From Zerene cesonia (lineage: Eukaryota > Arthropoda > Insecta > Lepidoptera > Pieridae): DNA of 64,000 nucleotides. The stretch's first letter is position 1; each line of letters opens with the position of its first letter. The position numbers and the translations under genes were made by a program. The notes under the pieces were generated by a model, which saw only the letters and a program-made list of their open reading frames with translations, did not search any database and had not been told where the DNA came from. Shown one piece after another: positions 39,641-53,200 of this stretch. Location of the stretch: assembly GCF_012273895.1 (NCBI RefSeq), contig NC_052113.1, positions 4,826,195 to 4,890,194 on the forward strand, in the 5' to 3' direction.

Positions 39641-39815
39641 GGTGGCTCAGTGGTGAGAACCTCGGACTTCAATATCGATATGTCGAGGTTCGAGACCGGG
39701 GCGAGTGTGCAGGAAATAAATTGATTTTTCAATTTAGCTACACATGTGGATAACATCACCACTGCTTAAAACGGTGAAGGAAAACATCGTGAGGAAACCG
39801 GCATGTCCAAGAATC
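39641..39815 (+). repeat. SINE family 1, cut by gap
   Basis: It starts GGTGGCTCAGTGGTGAG, has the B box GGTTCGAGACC, and runs into the N gap at 39816 just after CATGTCCAAGAATC. Confidence 0.88.
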
Positions 39816-40815
39816 NNNNNNNNNNNNNNNNNNNNNNNNNNNNNNNNNNNNNNNNNNNNNNNNNNNNNNNNNNNNNNNNNNNNNNNNNNNNNNNNNNNNN
39901 NNNNNNNNNNNNNNNNNNNNNNNNNNNNNNNNNNNNNNNNNNNNNNNNNNNNNNNNNNNNNNNNNNNNNNNNNNNNNNNNNNNNNNNNNNNNNNNNNNNN
40001 NNNNNNNNNNNNNNNNNNNNNNNNNNNNNNNNNNNNNNNNNNNNNNNNNNNNNNNNNNNNNNNNNNNNNNNNNNNNNNNNNNNNNNNNNNNNNNNNNNNN
40101 NNNNNNNNNNNNNNNNNNNNNNNNNNNNNNNNNNNNNNNNNNNNNNNNNNNNNNNNNNNNNNNNNNNNNNNNNNNNNNNNNNNNNNNNNNNNNNNNNNNN
40201 NNNNNNNNNNNNNNNNNNNNNNNNNNNNNNNNNNNNNNNNNNNNNNNNNNNNNNNNNNNNNNNNNNNNNNNNNNNNNNNNNNNNNNNNNNNNNNNNNNNN
40301 NNNNNNNNNNNNNNNNNNNNNNNNNNNNNNNNNNNNNNNNNNNNNNNNNNNNNNNNNNNNNNNNNNNNNNNNNNNNNNNNNNNNNNNNNNNNNNNNNNNN
40401 NNNNNNNNNNNNNNNNNNNNNNNNNNNNNNNNNNNNNNNNNNNNNNNNNNNNNNNNNNNNNNNNNNNNNNNNNNNNNNNNNNNNNNNNNNNNNNNNNNNN
40501 NNNNNNNNNNNNNNNNNNNNNNNNNNNNNNNNNNNNNNNNNNNNNNNNNNNNNNNNNNNNNNNNNNNNNNNNNNNNNNNNNNNNNNNNNNNNNNNNNNNN
40601 NNNNNNNNNNNNNNNNNNNNNNNNNNNNNNNNNNNNNNNNNNNNNNNNNNNNNNNNNNNNNNNNNNNNNNNNNNNNNNNNNNNNNNNNNNNNNNNNNNNN
40701 NNNNNNNNNNNNNNNNNNNNNNNNNNNNNNNNNNNNNNNNNNNNNNNNNNNNNNNNNNNNNNNNNNNNNNNNNNNNNNNNNNNNNNNNNNNNNNNNNNNN
40801 NNNNNNNNNNNNNNN
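39816..40815. other. Assembly gap, 1000 N
   Basis: Exactly 1000 N, starting inside a SINE copy (39641-39815). The assembly probably broke because of the repeat. Confidence 0.99.
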
Positions 40816-40914
40816 TTATATTGTTTTGTGTCTTCTTAATGCACGTGTTCACTTAAAAATGCCTAAACGATCTTGGAAAAAAACGCTTATAAAAAATCTA
40901 ATTTCACGCAGTTA

Positions 40915-40945
40915 AACCGAGCAAAGCTCGGTCATCCAGGTACTA
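40915..40945 (+). repeat. Short hairpin repeat end
   Basis: ACCGAGCAAAGCTCGGT is a 7-bp-arm hairpin followed by CATCCAGGTACTA, a string frequent in lepidopteran repeats. The body is lost or hidden in the N gap. Confidence 0.4.
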
Positions 40946-42445
40946 ATATATAAAGCTACATAGCTTGTTTAAAACTACTTGTGCTACTTGGCTTTATATG
41001 TTACTACCGTTAGTTTGTTATAATTACGAATTACGAGTATCATACTAATCCCAAATACATATTTCGCTTTTTGATTGTTAATCCCACGAAAATATTATTT
41101 AAAAGAAACCTTTGCACATAACACAAGGATAGCATATTGAAGGCTACATCGGGTTCCTCTGACCTTTTCCAATTCATTCCCTACAATTGATGATATCGTG
41201 ATCCGTGACTGCGGAGAAAAGAACGGAAACCGGTTACTTACTGCCAACGAAGGAAATGAAGGCGCCTGGCGAACATTATTTCTTCAGAACATACTAGATA
41301 AAATGCTCTTAGAAGCTGGGAATTCGCCAAGTTGTTTAAAACATTAAAATATTATGTTTGAAAGCACTGTTATCGAAACTACAATCTGGTCAGACGTTTG
41401 TTATTGTTTTTTTATATAAAAATGTTTAGTATATTATTTGTATAGAAGTATGAATTTATAACTATAAAATATTGTTGGCAATGTAGCCAAATTAAACACA
41501 GCAGATTTACAAGTAAACCAATAATTTTTAGTCTTGTGTAATATATTTAACCGCTTCTATTTTATCGTCACATTTGTTTCGTTTAAATGAATTCTCGCCG
41601 CAGAATGGTCATACATTTTTATGTTACAGAGGAAATTGTATGCGCTCCTGGAGCAAGAGGGAATTGCGGTATTATCATTCGAGTAGAAGTTGCCTAAATG
41701 TTTATAGCTATGATACAAGTAGTACTAAGTAGTATAGTAGTACTAGTAGTAAGTACTCTTGTAGATATAATAAAGGCAACCTGGTTCTGCTTACAGGCTT
41801 TCGTCTCCTAATAAAAAGACGTAACTTAAAAGCGCGCTATAAAAGGTACGTGGATTTTCTGTTCCAGGTTTATATATTTTGTTTTAGTATTATATATATG
41901 TATTTGAAATCATAATATCATTCTAAAATACATATGATTAGTATGTGAAAAGAAATGATTGTGAAAATTATCTTTCACTATTATTTGTCAACAAACCTGG
42001 TATCGATAATACTATTTGCATAACATTATATTATATTACAATTGTTGCGATAAAATATTTGAATCAGATAAGTGTATCCACTTAAGGTAGCGTTCACATA
42101 GTGTAAGAGCGCTGCCCTTTTTTTTACCAATTAAATTTAAAATGTTATACTCTGTTGTTTAAAAATACGTTTTCTATTCATTACAGTCACTTTAAAATTT
42201 TATTGAATAATATGCACACAACACAAAGTATAGATCAAGAAATGTATTGCCTATTTAGCATATTATAATTATACTATATAAATATTACCTATTATGTACG
42301 TGTACCTACGGTTGTCGGTAACATAAGTATTTTTTATCTTAATTAGATTTATTTTGTGGTTTAGAATGTAGAAAATCCAAATAAAACGAAGCTCTTATTA
42401 TTATTATTATGTACTTAAGTACCCATCAAAAGTAAAAGATAGATA
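40946..42445. other. Intergenic after gap 2
   Basis: AT-rich. An AGTAGTACT-rich simple stretch lies at 41717-41757. No coding signal was seen. Confidence 0.5.
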
Positions 42446-42580
42446 GTTCAGAGGTCTTCCATATATAGCCCGTTCCCGTGGTTTTTCCGGGAAACTATCT
42501 TTGTACCAAATTTCATCCAAATCGGCCCAGTAGTTCCCGAGATTAGCGCGTTCAAACAAACAAACTCTTCAGCTTTATAA
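42446..42580 (-). repeat. Dispersed repeat fragment next to a Helitron
   Basis: TTTCATCCAAATCGGCCCAG, ACAAACAAACTCTTCAGC and TTTATAAT resemble the end of a family-F-type repeat. It directly abuts the family-B copy at 42581. Confidence 0.5.
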
Positions 42581-42757
42581 TCTAATATATAAAATTCTAG
42601 TGTCACAGTTTTCGTTGCCATACTCCTCCAAAACGGCTTGACCGATTTGATGAAATTTTTTGTGCTTATCCGGTATCTATGAGAATCGGACAACATCTAT
42701 TTTTCTTCCCCCTAAATTATTAGAGTAAGGCAGAACAGAGTTTGCCGGGTCAGCTAG
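42581..42757 (+). mobile_element. Non-autonomous Helitron, family B
   Basis: TC start (TCTAATATATAAAATTCTAG), interior ATACTCCTCCAAAACGGCTT, and end GCCGGGTCAGCTAG. Two other copies lie at 21427-21601 and 49329-49485. Confidence 0.75.
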
Positions 42758-45700
42758 TGTCGGTATAAATATATTCTCTATTCGCTGCCGCGATCGGTGG
42801 AGCACCAGCTGTGAAGCTATGATGATACCGCCATATTTCGTTATGAGCATCTTCTCAAATGTAATCATGAAAGCTTTGTCATGTAACAAGAGTTTCGTTC
42901 CGGTTATAGTTGTATCGAGTATCTTAGTTCTCGAAAGTAAACTTTATTAACATGTACATTTTGGTAACAATTTGATTGAAAAATAAACGTCTTACATTTA
43001 TATCTTTTTCAGAATGGAGAAGGTTTTACGGATATCTAAGGCCCAGAGAATGGGCCCTTGGTTAAGTCAGTGGACTGCAATAGTGAACTACCGATTGAAC
43101 TCCACTGTGTTCCCTCGTGTCGTCTAGAACCCCTAACATTTACTTCTTTAATTTAATTTATCTCCATAATAATAGCACAGATAACATAATACTATGCTAA
43201 TAGCATTTCTTAGCGTTTAATAGAACATACATACTACATTGGTCTCGTTCACGTGGGATTTCCGGGATAGTATCTATTATGTGCCTTTTGTATGTGCCTG
43301 ACTCTATTTTGTGTCCACTTTCATCTTATCGGTTCTGATGTATAGGCGTGAAATGTAGACAGACAGAGAAACTTTCGTATTAATGATATTAGTAGGGATT
43401 ACCAAGATTTGGGTTAGTTGATATGGATAATCTTAAATAATACGGAATTTATAGTATTAGTATATATTTTATATCTATACTAAATTACAAAGAAACAGTT
43501 ATCCACTGCGAATGTAATTTATTTGAGTTTGAAAAAACAGATTTCAATATAGACAAAATTCAACTTTCTAACTTAATTTCCCAGCGGTAAACGCAAAGAA
43601 GGAACAGTTTTATTATGTCCCGACCTAAAACAAATTTTTGAATCAAACGTAAGATCCCAAGCTGAAATTTTCGCCAGACTGATTGCAATATAAATTCCAC
43701 GAAAACCTCAATAAGCTTCCAATTACATAGAGCGATAGCTGTTGTTTAGATTCAACTGGGGTATTGAAATAAACCTCCGTATCGTGAGGGTGTACGCGTT
43801 GTATCCGTGGAACAGTTTATATGTTTACTCACATTGTGTTTACATTAAATCATACACACACTTATAAGGCAAGAACGTAAAGATTTTGCAATTGTTTTTG
43901 TTTTGATTTGTATCCAATTGGCATAGGATATTTTCACTAGCGAGCTGCTAGAATATTATATAATATAATTATACTTACCATCAAATAGAATGGCTATGTT
44001 TTAATCGTAACATTATCGTTTTTATTAGATGTAATAAAATTATAAGAAATTATTTAATAAATTTATATAATCAACTATGTATAATGCTACGAATACATTA
44101 TTGTTATATCGTCTAACAGGTTCCTCATAAAAATACATCAGAAAACCTAAAATAAATATTATATCGTGTTCTACATAAGAAAAGTTACCTTCCAGACTTT
44201 CGTTTCTCCTTAAATAAATATTATATCGCATTCTACAAAAGTAAAGTTACCTTCAAGACAACCTACATTATTCCGCCTTGCAAATAAATACGAGCAAAAT
44301 TTGCTAACATTTTCTTGCTTACTTGTTGTTTGTTGATATCTTAAATAAACAGGCAAGTCAGTTTGGTGGACCCTCTTGAATGTATTAAAGTCATAAAGAG
44401 TTATTCTGTAAAATATACTATAATTTTGTTTGTTAGGACCTCCAGATTGTACTTCAATGTTTTTTGAATTTAGTTTCATGACTTATTAAGTGATCATATT
44501 TTAAATATATAACATGGAATTTTAAAATTGTCGCGAAGCTTAAAAGACGCTAAATTTAAAATAACACAGTGCATATAAACCATGTCAAAGACTCAACCCC
44601 ATGTATGAAACAATAACACTCATAAAAGTTTCGGGCACACGGGCGTAGTCTGATTTTAGTTTCAGGGGCTTCAAATGAAACGACTAAATGTACAAATAAT
44701 AGTACTCTCAAATAAACAAAACGCATGTTATACTTTCAACTAGAAATGACTCCAGAGTATTCTGAACCCCATAAACCACCGCCCCTCTTGGCCCCAACCA
44801 TGCCTGTGGCATAAATTATTGTTTTTCCGGTTTTTACCGCCAAAATTTTTGCAATTTGTGGGTGTCGGTGGATAAATCTATCATCTTCAAACGCCTATTA
44901 TCGGAAAGTAAAAATTGGAAAATCTTAGTTTTAGTAATGTGTATGGCATTTCAAAGGGATTTGTTTAGTTTCAAATGTAAAACCGTTTCCTATTTTAGTA
45001 CCTCTGCATTCGATCTGAAAGAAGCTTCCAGGCAATTCTAGTTTATCTTATATATTAAGCCCAAGAGTGCGATTCTGGAAAGATAAGAGTCAGATCGCGC
45101 CTTCGCGTGTTATACTTTCAGTATTATGTTATATCAATGATATCGAAAGATATTTTCGAAAGAGGATTGTATCCTATAATTATTAGATTTACATTGTTGT
45201 ATTTTAAATACATCAATTTGGATGTGGCTTTTTCTTTGCACTTATTTCAGGCTATCATAAAATATAAACCTTATAAAATTACCAGGGATATCATGAATTT
45301 TCTCTTTTTGTGTGGTTAGCGCTAAATAAGATTACTTAGAGTCGCAAACGACTTGCTTGAAAGGTCCTTTTGTGATGGCTGCTTAATTTATATGTTCATG
45401 TGCAAAAGTAAAAAGTATTTTATCACAATAAAGAATTGTGTAGTAAACCTATTTATCAACTTTTTAATCGAATTATTCAGTAACAATAAAAAAACTATTT
45501 GGTCCGAATTCTGGCGCAAAAAGCACAATATCCAAACGCCTATAAAGTGTCATATAACAATAATCACGTGCGTACATTCACGTATACATATTGTCATCTC
45601 AAAGGTCGGATTAGATTGATTCAATTAGTACATGCGCTGGCACACGTAGACTCAAGGTGGAGATTTCACAATTTTTTTTTTTTTTGCAATATTTGTTTTT

Positions 45701-46994
45701 TATCATAAAATCGGGCAAATATCAATTATAATAATAATCTTGGTATTAGTTTAAATATGAAGGGGAAATAGGTCAATATTTTATACGAAGAAAAACTAAC
45801 CTAAGCTTGAACAAAATCATTTAAAGCAGTTTTAATTACACACTAACAATCTTAAATAGATTTTATACTTTCGCTTCTTCACAAATAAGTGTTCTGAAAT
45901 ATGGAATAAAAAATACTTTCCAATACCTGTAGTTTAGCAATAAGTAGTTGATTAATAAATGTGTTTTAGCTTATTAACGTACATAAATAGAATTAAATTT
46001 TACACATTAAACTTCTTCGTTTCGTAAGTTGCTGTGACTCGGCTTTAAAATAGAAAGCCAGAAAAATTCGGGAAGCCTACGTGATTTAAGCCATGTAAGT
46101 ACGATGAATTCATTGATGATCTCTTGTTCTATGAAAGACGGGTTATGGGAAGAAACTATCACTATATATGAATAAAATGTTATTCATTACGTAGATATGT
46201 CATCTGTATTGTGAATGTAGCATCTTAATTTTTGGATACATAAAAACGACAGATATTTGGAAGTATGAACATTATTATTTTATTTTTTGTCCGGTGTTAT
46301 ATATTTTTTGCTTCAATATTTGTATACAATTTTATTCGTATCAATAATTGTTCTTAAGTATTTTAAACGTTATTAGATAATCATTCGGAGCGATACGTAC
46401 GGTGTCAAATATCCAAACTCTTAATTAGATAAGCTAGCTTCATACATATACTTATTTAAAATATTAATCAAAACTAAACATATAAATATCTGTTTTATTT
46501 TCTTAATTTACCAAGCAAAAGGCAATTCTCTTCATTATGTGTTTTTTCGAGGACAAAACAAAATAAGTTTTAAGCATTAATTTTATATTAATTAAAATAT
46601 TCTCAAAATTAACTTACTGCAGTTGCAAATATGAACGTTCCTCTGGACCTTGGTGCCTCATTAAAACAAAAAAACGTAAACAAAGCAATGTCCAAAGTTC
46701 AATCCTAGTGTTGTGAAGCACAGCAATAATATCGATAAATAAAGTTTCGGCACAATATTAATTCATTACTCTTCTTAAATTAAGTTCTTAACAATAAATT
46801 ATTGAAATTTTAAAAGACAAATGGGGATGGTGTCACAAGTTTACTGACTATAAGCGGCTTTTTCTATCTAGCTTCTAATAAAATTACAAAACTTTTTTTT
46901 ATGTACCTAGCAATCACAAACATAATATAAAACAATACGAGATTTGGCTAATAAAATAAATGTAAATCCAATTGATGATGAGTAGAAATTTTAT
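42758..46994. other. Intergenic upstream of the P450
   Basis: Over 4 kb of AT-rich sequence with the 48-bp tandem duplication at 44150. ORFs around 44.9-45.7 kb lack homology I can recognise and have AT-driven composition. Confidence 0.5.
44150..44259. repeat. 48-bp tandem duplication
   Basis: Segments 44150-44197 and 44212-44259 match at about 43 of 48 positions, with a 62-bp period. Because 62 is not a multiple of 3, it does not preserve a reading frame. Confidence 0.75.
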
Positions 46995-47193
46995 ATCGAT
47001 ATCTACACCGTCGACATCGACACTGCTACATCACTATCGAAGTATACAGAACGGACGCCACTCACACGCACTACACGTGAACCTCTCGGAGTGACAACAC
47101 TACTGTAAACAAATAAACGGTTTTTTTGATTTGTTATTCGAAGTATTATGTGCGAAGTGGTTTTAAGTTGAAACTGATATCAATACTGTAAAA
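46995..47193 (+). promoter_or_regulatory. P450 promoter and 5' leader candidate
   Basis: A CpG-enriched stretch (47005-47100, with GTCGACATCGACA and several ACG/CGC steps) sits in very AT-rich surroundings just upstream of the P450 start codon. The leader 47100-47193 has an in-frame stop at 47164 and no earlier in-frame ATG. No TATA box was assigned. Confidence 0.45.
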
Positions 47194-47225
47194 ATGGCAA
47201 CGGGAAATATTATACGACAATGCAT
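47194..47225 (+). CDS. P450 exon 1 (start codon exon)
   Basis: The ATG at 47194 has a good context (AAAATGG) and is the first Met after an in-frame TAA at 47164. The exon encodes MATGNIIRQC and ends with two bases (AT) before GTAAG. Its phase matches exon 2 exactly, so the junction makes a Met codon followed by another Met. If this exon were untranslated, the start would be the ATG at 51447. The phase fit and CpG-enriched leader favour 47194. Confidence 0.6.
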
Positions 47226-50200
47226 GTAAGTTATAATTAATTTATTAATAAATGTCATATTATCTTTGATTTTTTTTTTTTTGACAGAATTAATAACTAA
47301 GATTATGAAACGTTTACAGTGAAATCCTTATACATTTTGATACATTACAGTTTTAGTAATGGATATTTTAAACAGGTTTTTAATAGTAATAAATAATAAT
47401 ATATACACTTCAAATTGAACGCCGACAAACACTAATTCGCTAGTCGTAAATCGTAAAACATGCGCGACAACCTCTAAAATTCAAGCCGCATATAAATGTT
47501 GTTTTTTATTACGATGTATATTTGTAAACGTAAACAAAACTGATTCTAGTTCTTTTCATCGATTTTTCTTCACCTTTCGGCAACAATGTTTGACATTGAC
47601 GTAGAACATGATTTATATATTCCCGCCAAAAATAGAAAAAAACTTTTTTTTCCAAAAACGAAAACGTTCGAAAGAAAAAAAGTCATACGGTCATTGATCT
47701 CTAAGTGCGAGTGACTTTACATTCCTAACTGCATTTGGCATGAAACGGATGAATGTGAAATTCTTTATGCAGTATGTCGCGTATTGTTTAAAAAATATGT
47801 ATTACAAAAATTATTTTATCAGAGTTGGTTGGCAGTATACAGACGACAAATCTGTTTCTAGCTGACGATTTAATGTTTATGTTCTATAAAAAATTCAGTT
47901 CTAAAATTTACATTGACATTTTAAAGTGAAAAGAAACATCGTAAAGTAAAAAGAAAAATGAGAAATGTCTGTTATTATTACAATACTTTGTTCCATTCAC
48001 TAAATTTCTATGATCGCGAATATATAAATGCAAACCGCTTTCGCAAATAATGTAAATTAACTTGAATTTAAAAAAGTTGTGCTAGACATGTCTACTTTCT
48101 CTGCTCGCTAGTTTGATATCTTCCGACTCTGCAATACAACAGGTTAACTGTATATAAAATTATCTAATAGAAACTGTTACGTAGGTACACACAGGTATAT
48201 AGGTGAAATTTGATTGACATTTCAGCCAATTTCGCTTCGCTTTAGCTATGTATGAAGTTTCTATTATTTATGTTGTATTCTATATTAATTTATGTGCTTT
48301 TGAAAAAATAAAATATAAAGACATCGCGTATTTATTACTACACATAAATATCTATTCCAAAAAAATAATTGTAATTATCTGTATTTAATATTAAAATAAA
48401 CGTTTTCATTAAATACATTGGCATGTGTACACGGTACTTGTACAAAAAAATATTTTGGGGTAATTTTTTTATGTCTTTCCGAAACTTATTCGAGTCTGTC
48501 CGGACTTTCACTAGCAGATAGCTGATGTACCTAATAAGGATTAATTGGGCTTATTTTTATTACAACTGCATGTTAAAAAATATCAATATTTACTAACACG
48601 CAGCTAGTCGTAATACATATAAATTACGTGTCACGCAGTTTGATCCGTTTTAAAAGATAGTATAGGATAGTTATATTATTTTAATTACGAAATTTTTACC
48701 CAGGCGGATCAGGGGTGCGTAGCTAGTTATACTACATATATCGATGCCTTCTTCCTACAACTTTACCTATAGCGATTTGTAAAGCACTTATTTAGCTTAT
48801 ATATATTATGCAGTATTGTTTTACAATTAACAATTAATAATGCTTTATGAATTTTAAATCTAACCGTAACGTAAAACAATACCTACGTTTAATGAAATTC
48901 AAACAAGGTTTTAAAATCATGGAAACATTATTTCAATATTTTTTATACAGAAATTTTTCAGAATTAATACATGAGAAGATGAACGATGAATGAATTAAGG
49001 TGGTCTTTGGGAATCATCATTTATTAGATTTTTTGTTCTTATTGTCAGATTATGGAATATATTCGTAACCAATTTTAGGTTTAGGCAAATATGGTAGTAT
49101 CATGATAAGACATTATAATGTATCAACCATCGGATAATAATGAATAAACTCAATAGCTGCTTTTATCTTTTGGAGATTTATCAAATTTCGTCCAACAGTT
49201 ATTGTCCTCATCTAAGTGGTGATATATCCAATGAACTATAACTTAACATATATATACTTGTATACATTCAAAAAGCCAATATAATTAAATGATTCCAGAC
49301 ATAAAATTTTATTAATATATAAGTATATATAGCTGACTCGGCAAACGCTCTTCTGCCTTATTCTTATCATTCAGGGATATGAAAAATACATGCTGGCCGA
49401 CCCACCCGATGTAAACAAATTTTCATAAGAATCGGTCCATTTCGGAGGTGCATGGAAACGAACATGACACGAGAATTTTATATAACAGTAAATAATGAGA
49501 AGATGCGACCGTTTTGTTTGTGACTCATATAGGGGCCTGTTGCGGTTCTTCTTATAAATGCAATACGCAACCCCGTATAAAACCAGTTCAGTAATTGCAG
49601 ACTGATGTTTTTCCTTCTTGTCCTTGAACTTGAGCGATGTATTGAATTCCATAATATAGACAAAGAGCTGAACGATTCAATGTTATTTGTTGTAATATTA
49701 GATTTTATTATATTTTACATTTTTCATTGTATAAGTTAAAATTTTATAAATTCAATGCGTGCGTGATTTCAAGGTAATTTGTTAACGTTAGAATATAATT
49801 GCAATTTTGGTTATTATTATTTTAACGTTTTTATTATTCTATATGTATATGAAGAATGAAACTATAGATGTAATTTAACATACAAACATTTCAATAGTAT
49901 TATTTTATAAACAGCATCAAGCTCTTTGTCATAGCGTCTGATAAATTGTATCTAGAATGCATTCTGCGTAGTTAGCTAATAGCCTATTTCAAACTGGCCT
50001 ATAAGATGTATGTCTTAATGCATTATCTTAGAGTGCATTATATTTTGCTTGGTAAATAACGACATCATTTGTGCTCAGTTGCAGCCGTGTGTAGATAGAG
50101 GCTATCATTAAATACTTTTTATGACTAAAATAAACATTAATCGAATACTTAATATTCCTATAAATACTTCAAAACAGACCACTCTTATCTATAACTATAT

Positions 50201-53200
50201 AGATAGCAAAGATTTGTTGTTCATTATGCAAACATTTTTTTGTGCAATTTTTAACGAAAGTCAGTCGCAAATATTACAAAAAAAACATTTAAATCAGGTC
50301 ACACAGTCAAATTTATAGGAAAACGTCAAAATATATGGGTCAAATGGGTAGATAGTTTTACTGTGTTTTTATTGCTTCAATATAGCGTTTCAATCGTAGT
50401 TTTATGAACTGCCTGATACACATTTACGAATTTACGAATGTATTAAAGTATGAAATACAATAAGTGAGTTAAATCGAGTATACAATTTCGTTTCCTAAAA
50501 ATTCGACTTCAAACTACATTAAAAATGGGGCAAACTGTATGATTGTCTATACAGTTTTTATAATGACAAACCCATTAGTTCAATGTACCTACATATTGTC
50601 AATGTATTTACGCATAGTAAATGTACGATGCTTGAGAAAAAGCAGTTGGTAATATGGTTTTCTGTTTGATTTAAAATTTAAATTCCAACTTGCATTATAA
50701 CCCAGACAAAGGTAAAAACTGTTTGAAGAATAAAAACACATTCTATTAAGGTAACCAAATATAGGTTATAAGGGAAATATAATCTTAACACTATAAAGCA
50801 TTTAATGCTATAAAACTAAAAATTAATATTTACACTTTAAGCATCAGAAATATATTTTTTTATTATTTACGCTCTCCACTTTTTATCAAAGATAAATTAA
50901 TTACTAGAGATCAAAAAAAATTATTGCTTAATTGTACTAAATGTCAAGTTTTTCATCTGTGTCGTAAAATTTTTATGACGACATCATGATAGAACTGATA
51001 AATAAAAGATTTACCATTTTCATGCTACCTGGAAAACTAAAAGCTTTAGATAATATTTGTAGGAATCTAAGGAGAAATCTACCGAGTTTCTTGCCGATTC
51101 TTGTCAGTAGAAAAACCAATAAGACATATGAAATAATTAGCTGCACCCCCCGGTTTCACCCGCGTAAGTCTGTATTTCCTAGGAATCGATCGATAAAAAT
51201 CGGTAAATAATTAAAATCGGTTCGACAAGTAAAAAAATTACGAGGTTAGTATGAACAAACACAAAAACAGTTAAATTGATAACCCTCCTCTATTTTGAAG
51301 TCGCTTGATAAACCCTGAAACAAGCCGAATCCCTGGTTTTTTATACTATACAAATGATATGAACAAAAAGATATGAATAATCGTTTTACCCAATACGAAG
51401 CTCAGATATTACCCGCTGCGTTTTAAATGTGAGTTTTCTCCTCAGGATGTCCAGGCATCGCCGGCTTTCCACCTCATCCCCGCGAAGGACATCAACATCT
51501 CCGCAGCGTCACAACGCTGTGGCACCAGCTATTAACCAAGCTAATTACAAGCGCTTTTCCGAGATCCCTGGGCCTATAGCGCTGCCGGTTATGAAGCACC
51601 ATGAACACGTGCTGCCGAGGATAGGTAATATAGCTATTGCCCTATTGCTTGCTACTTTATAATGACAAAACACATCGGTCATTCTCAAGTCACCATATTA
51701 ATTCTATAATCGACCCAGAATATTCATAGTCTACGACTGAAGGCAGATGCTTCACATTACCAATTAAATTCTATAATTATTTTTAATCTATATGCAACTA
51801 TATTTAATACTAGACACTCGTCCCGGCTCCGTCTGGATATCAAGATTCCTGTTTTATTCCAAGGGAGCATTCAATCGGGGTAAAGAGTATCCTATCACCC
51901 AAGTCAGCTCATACCCTGTCTGTATACCATATGGGCGAAGCCGGGGCGGACCGATAGTTGTGTATATAAAAAAATCACTAGAAAATTATTTCTATCAAGT
52001 GTGAGAGACTATGATTGACTTACAATACTTATTACGTACTAGCTGTCCCGGCGAACTTCGCAACGCCATAGAATATTGTTTCGACATATTTTCCGTATCG
52101 TTTTCTTATAAATAAAATAAATATTATCAAAATAAAATAAATCCGTTCAGCCGTTCTCGAGTTTTAGCGAGACTAACGAACAGCAATTGATTTTTATATA
52201 TAAAGATTAGAAAATATTATGTTACCAAATAATGCAATCCTACTAATATTATAAATGCGAAAGTTTGTAAGGATGTGTGTGTGTGTTTGTTGCTCTTTCA
52301 CGCAAAGACTGCGGAACCGATTGCAATGAAATTTGGTATGTAGACAGCTGTACAACTGGAATAACATATAGGCAACTTTTTATCTCGATATTTCTACGGG
52401 ATTTGGACTTACGCGGGTGAAACCGCGGGGCGCAGCTACTTATCCATAAAGACGTCGCGTTTAATGTTATTCTACTTATTGTTTATTAATTATATAAGTC
52501 GGAAGAGTCTATCTAGTCTACCGATATAAAATTTGTAAAATAGAAGATAACGGACGATAACATTTTTCTTAGAATTAAAAAGAAATGGCATAACCAACTA
52601 CATATTAAAATATATATATAACACAAATTTGTATCATTAGATATTATAAAAGTCCCCGGCTTCGTCTGTATACTTAAAATGCAGTATCAATTTTTATTCT
52701 TATTCTACCAATAGATAGCGTGGATCTCGAGGAAGGTTTTAGAATATAATTAATAAGTTCTTAAGTTTAAAAGAACGGTTCGACCATTTCGTCTTATTTC
52801 TTTGTTGTTATGGCACAAGCAGTGGCGGATTTTGGGGGCGGCAAATTTGGGGAACGATTTTTTTTTTTTTCACCTCATACAAATCAAAAGGATTTTTTAC
52901 CAAATGTTTATTATTTTTACCAAGTGTAAATAGCATACATAACCCCGCCCATACATCATTGAGCTTCGATTAGCTCAAAAATATACCGAAAAATTATTTT
53001 ACATGCAATTTCAACGAAATTGTTGCATTGTAAAAATAATGTATGAAATGACAATTGTTGAGGCAAGGGCGGCAAAAACTATTCAGCCTATACCCTGGAA
53101 ATTTGTAAATCCGCCACTGGGCACAATATGTTCTTTCGGAAAGAAAAAACGTACCACGGTTACGCCGGGGCGGACCTCGTTATTATGACAAAAATCTTGT

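Larger units (their letters stand above)
47226..51445 (+). other. P450 intron 1
   Basis: A 4.2-kb intron, AT-rich. It holds a family-B Helitron fragment (49329-49485) and a short family-A fragment (51138-51205). No other coding signal was seen. Confidence 0.6.

Noticed and set aside
39734..40915. Three open frames of about 370 residues
   Set aside because: They cross the second 1000-N gap, and their visible ends are SINE sequence.
44210..44479. 89-residue minus-strand ORF
   Set aside because: It overlaps the tandem duplication, has no recognisable motif, and its repeated segment continues out of frame.
51429..51662. Single-exon ORF of 77 residues
   Set aside because: Its first six codons lie in the intron before the acceptor and its last ones after the donor. 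The real unit is P450 exon 2.
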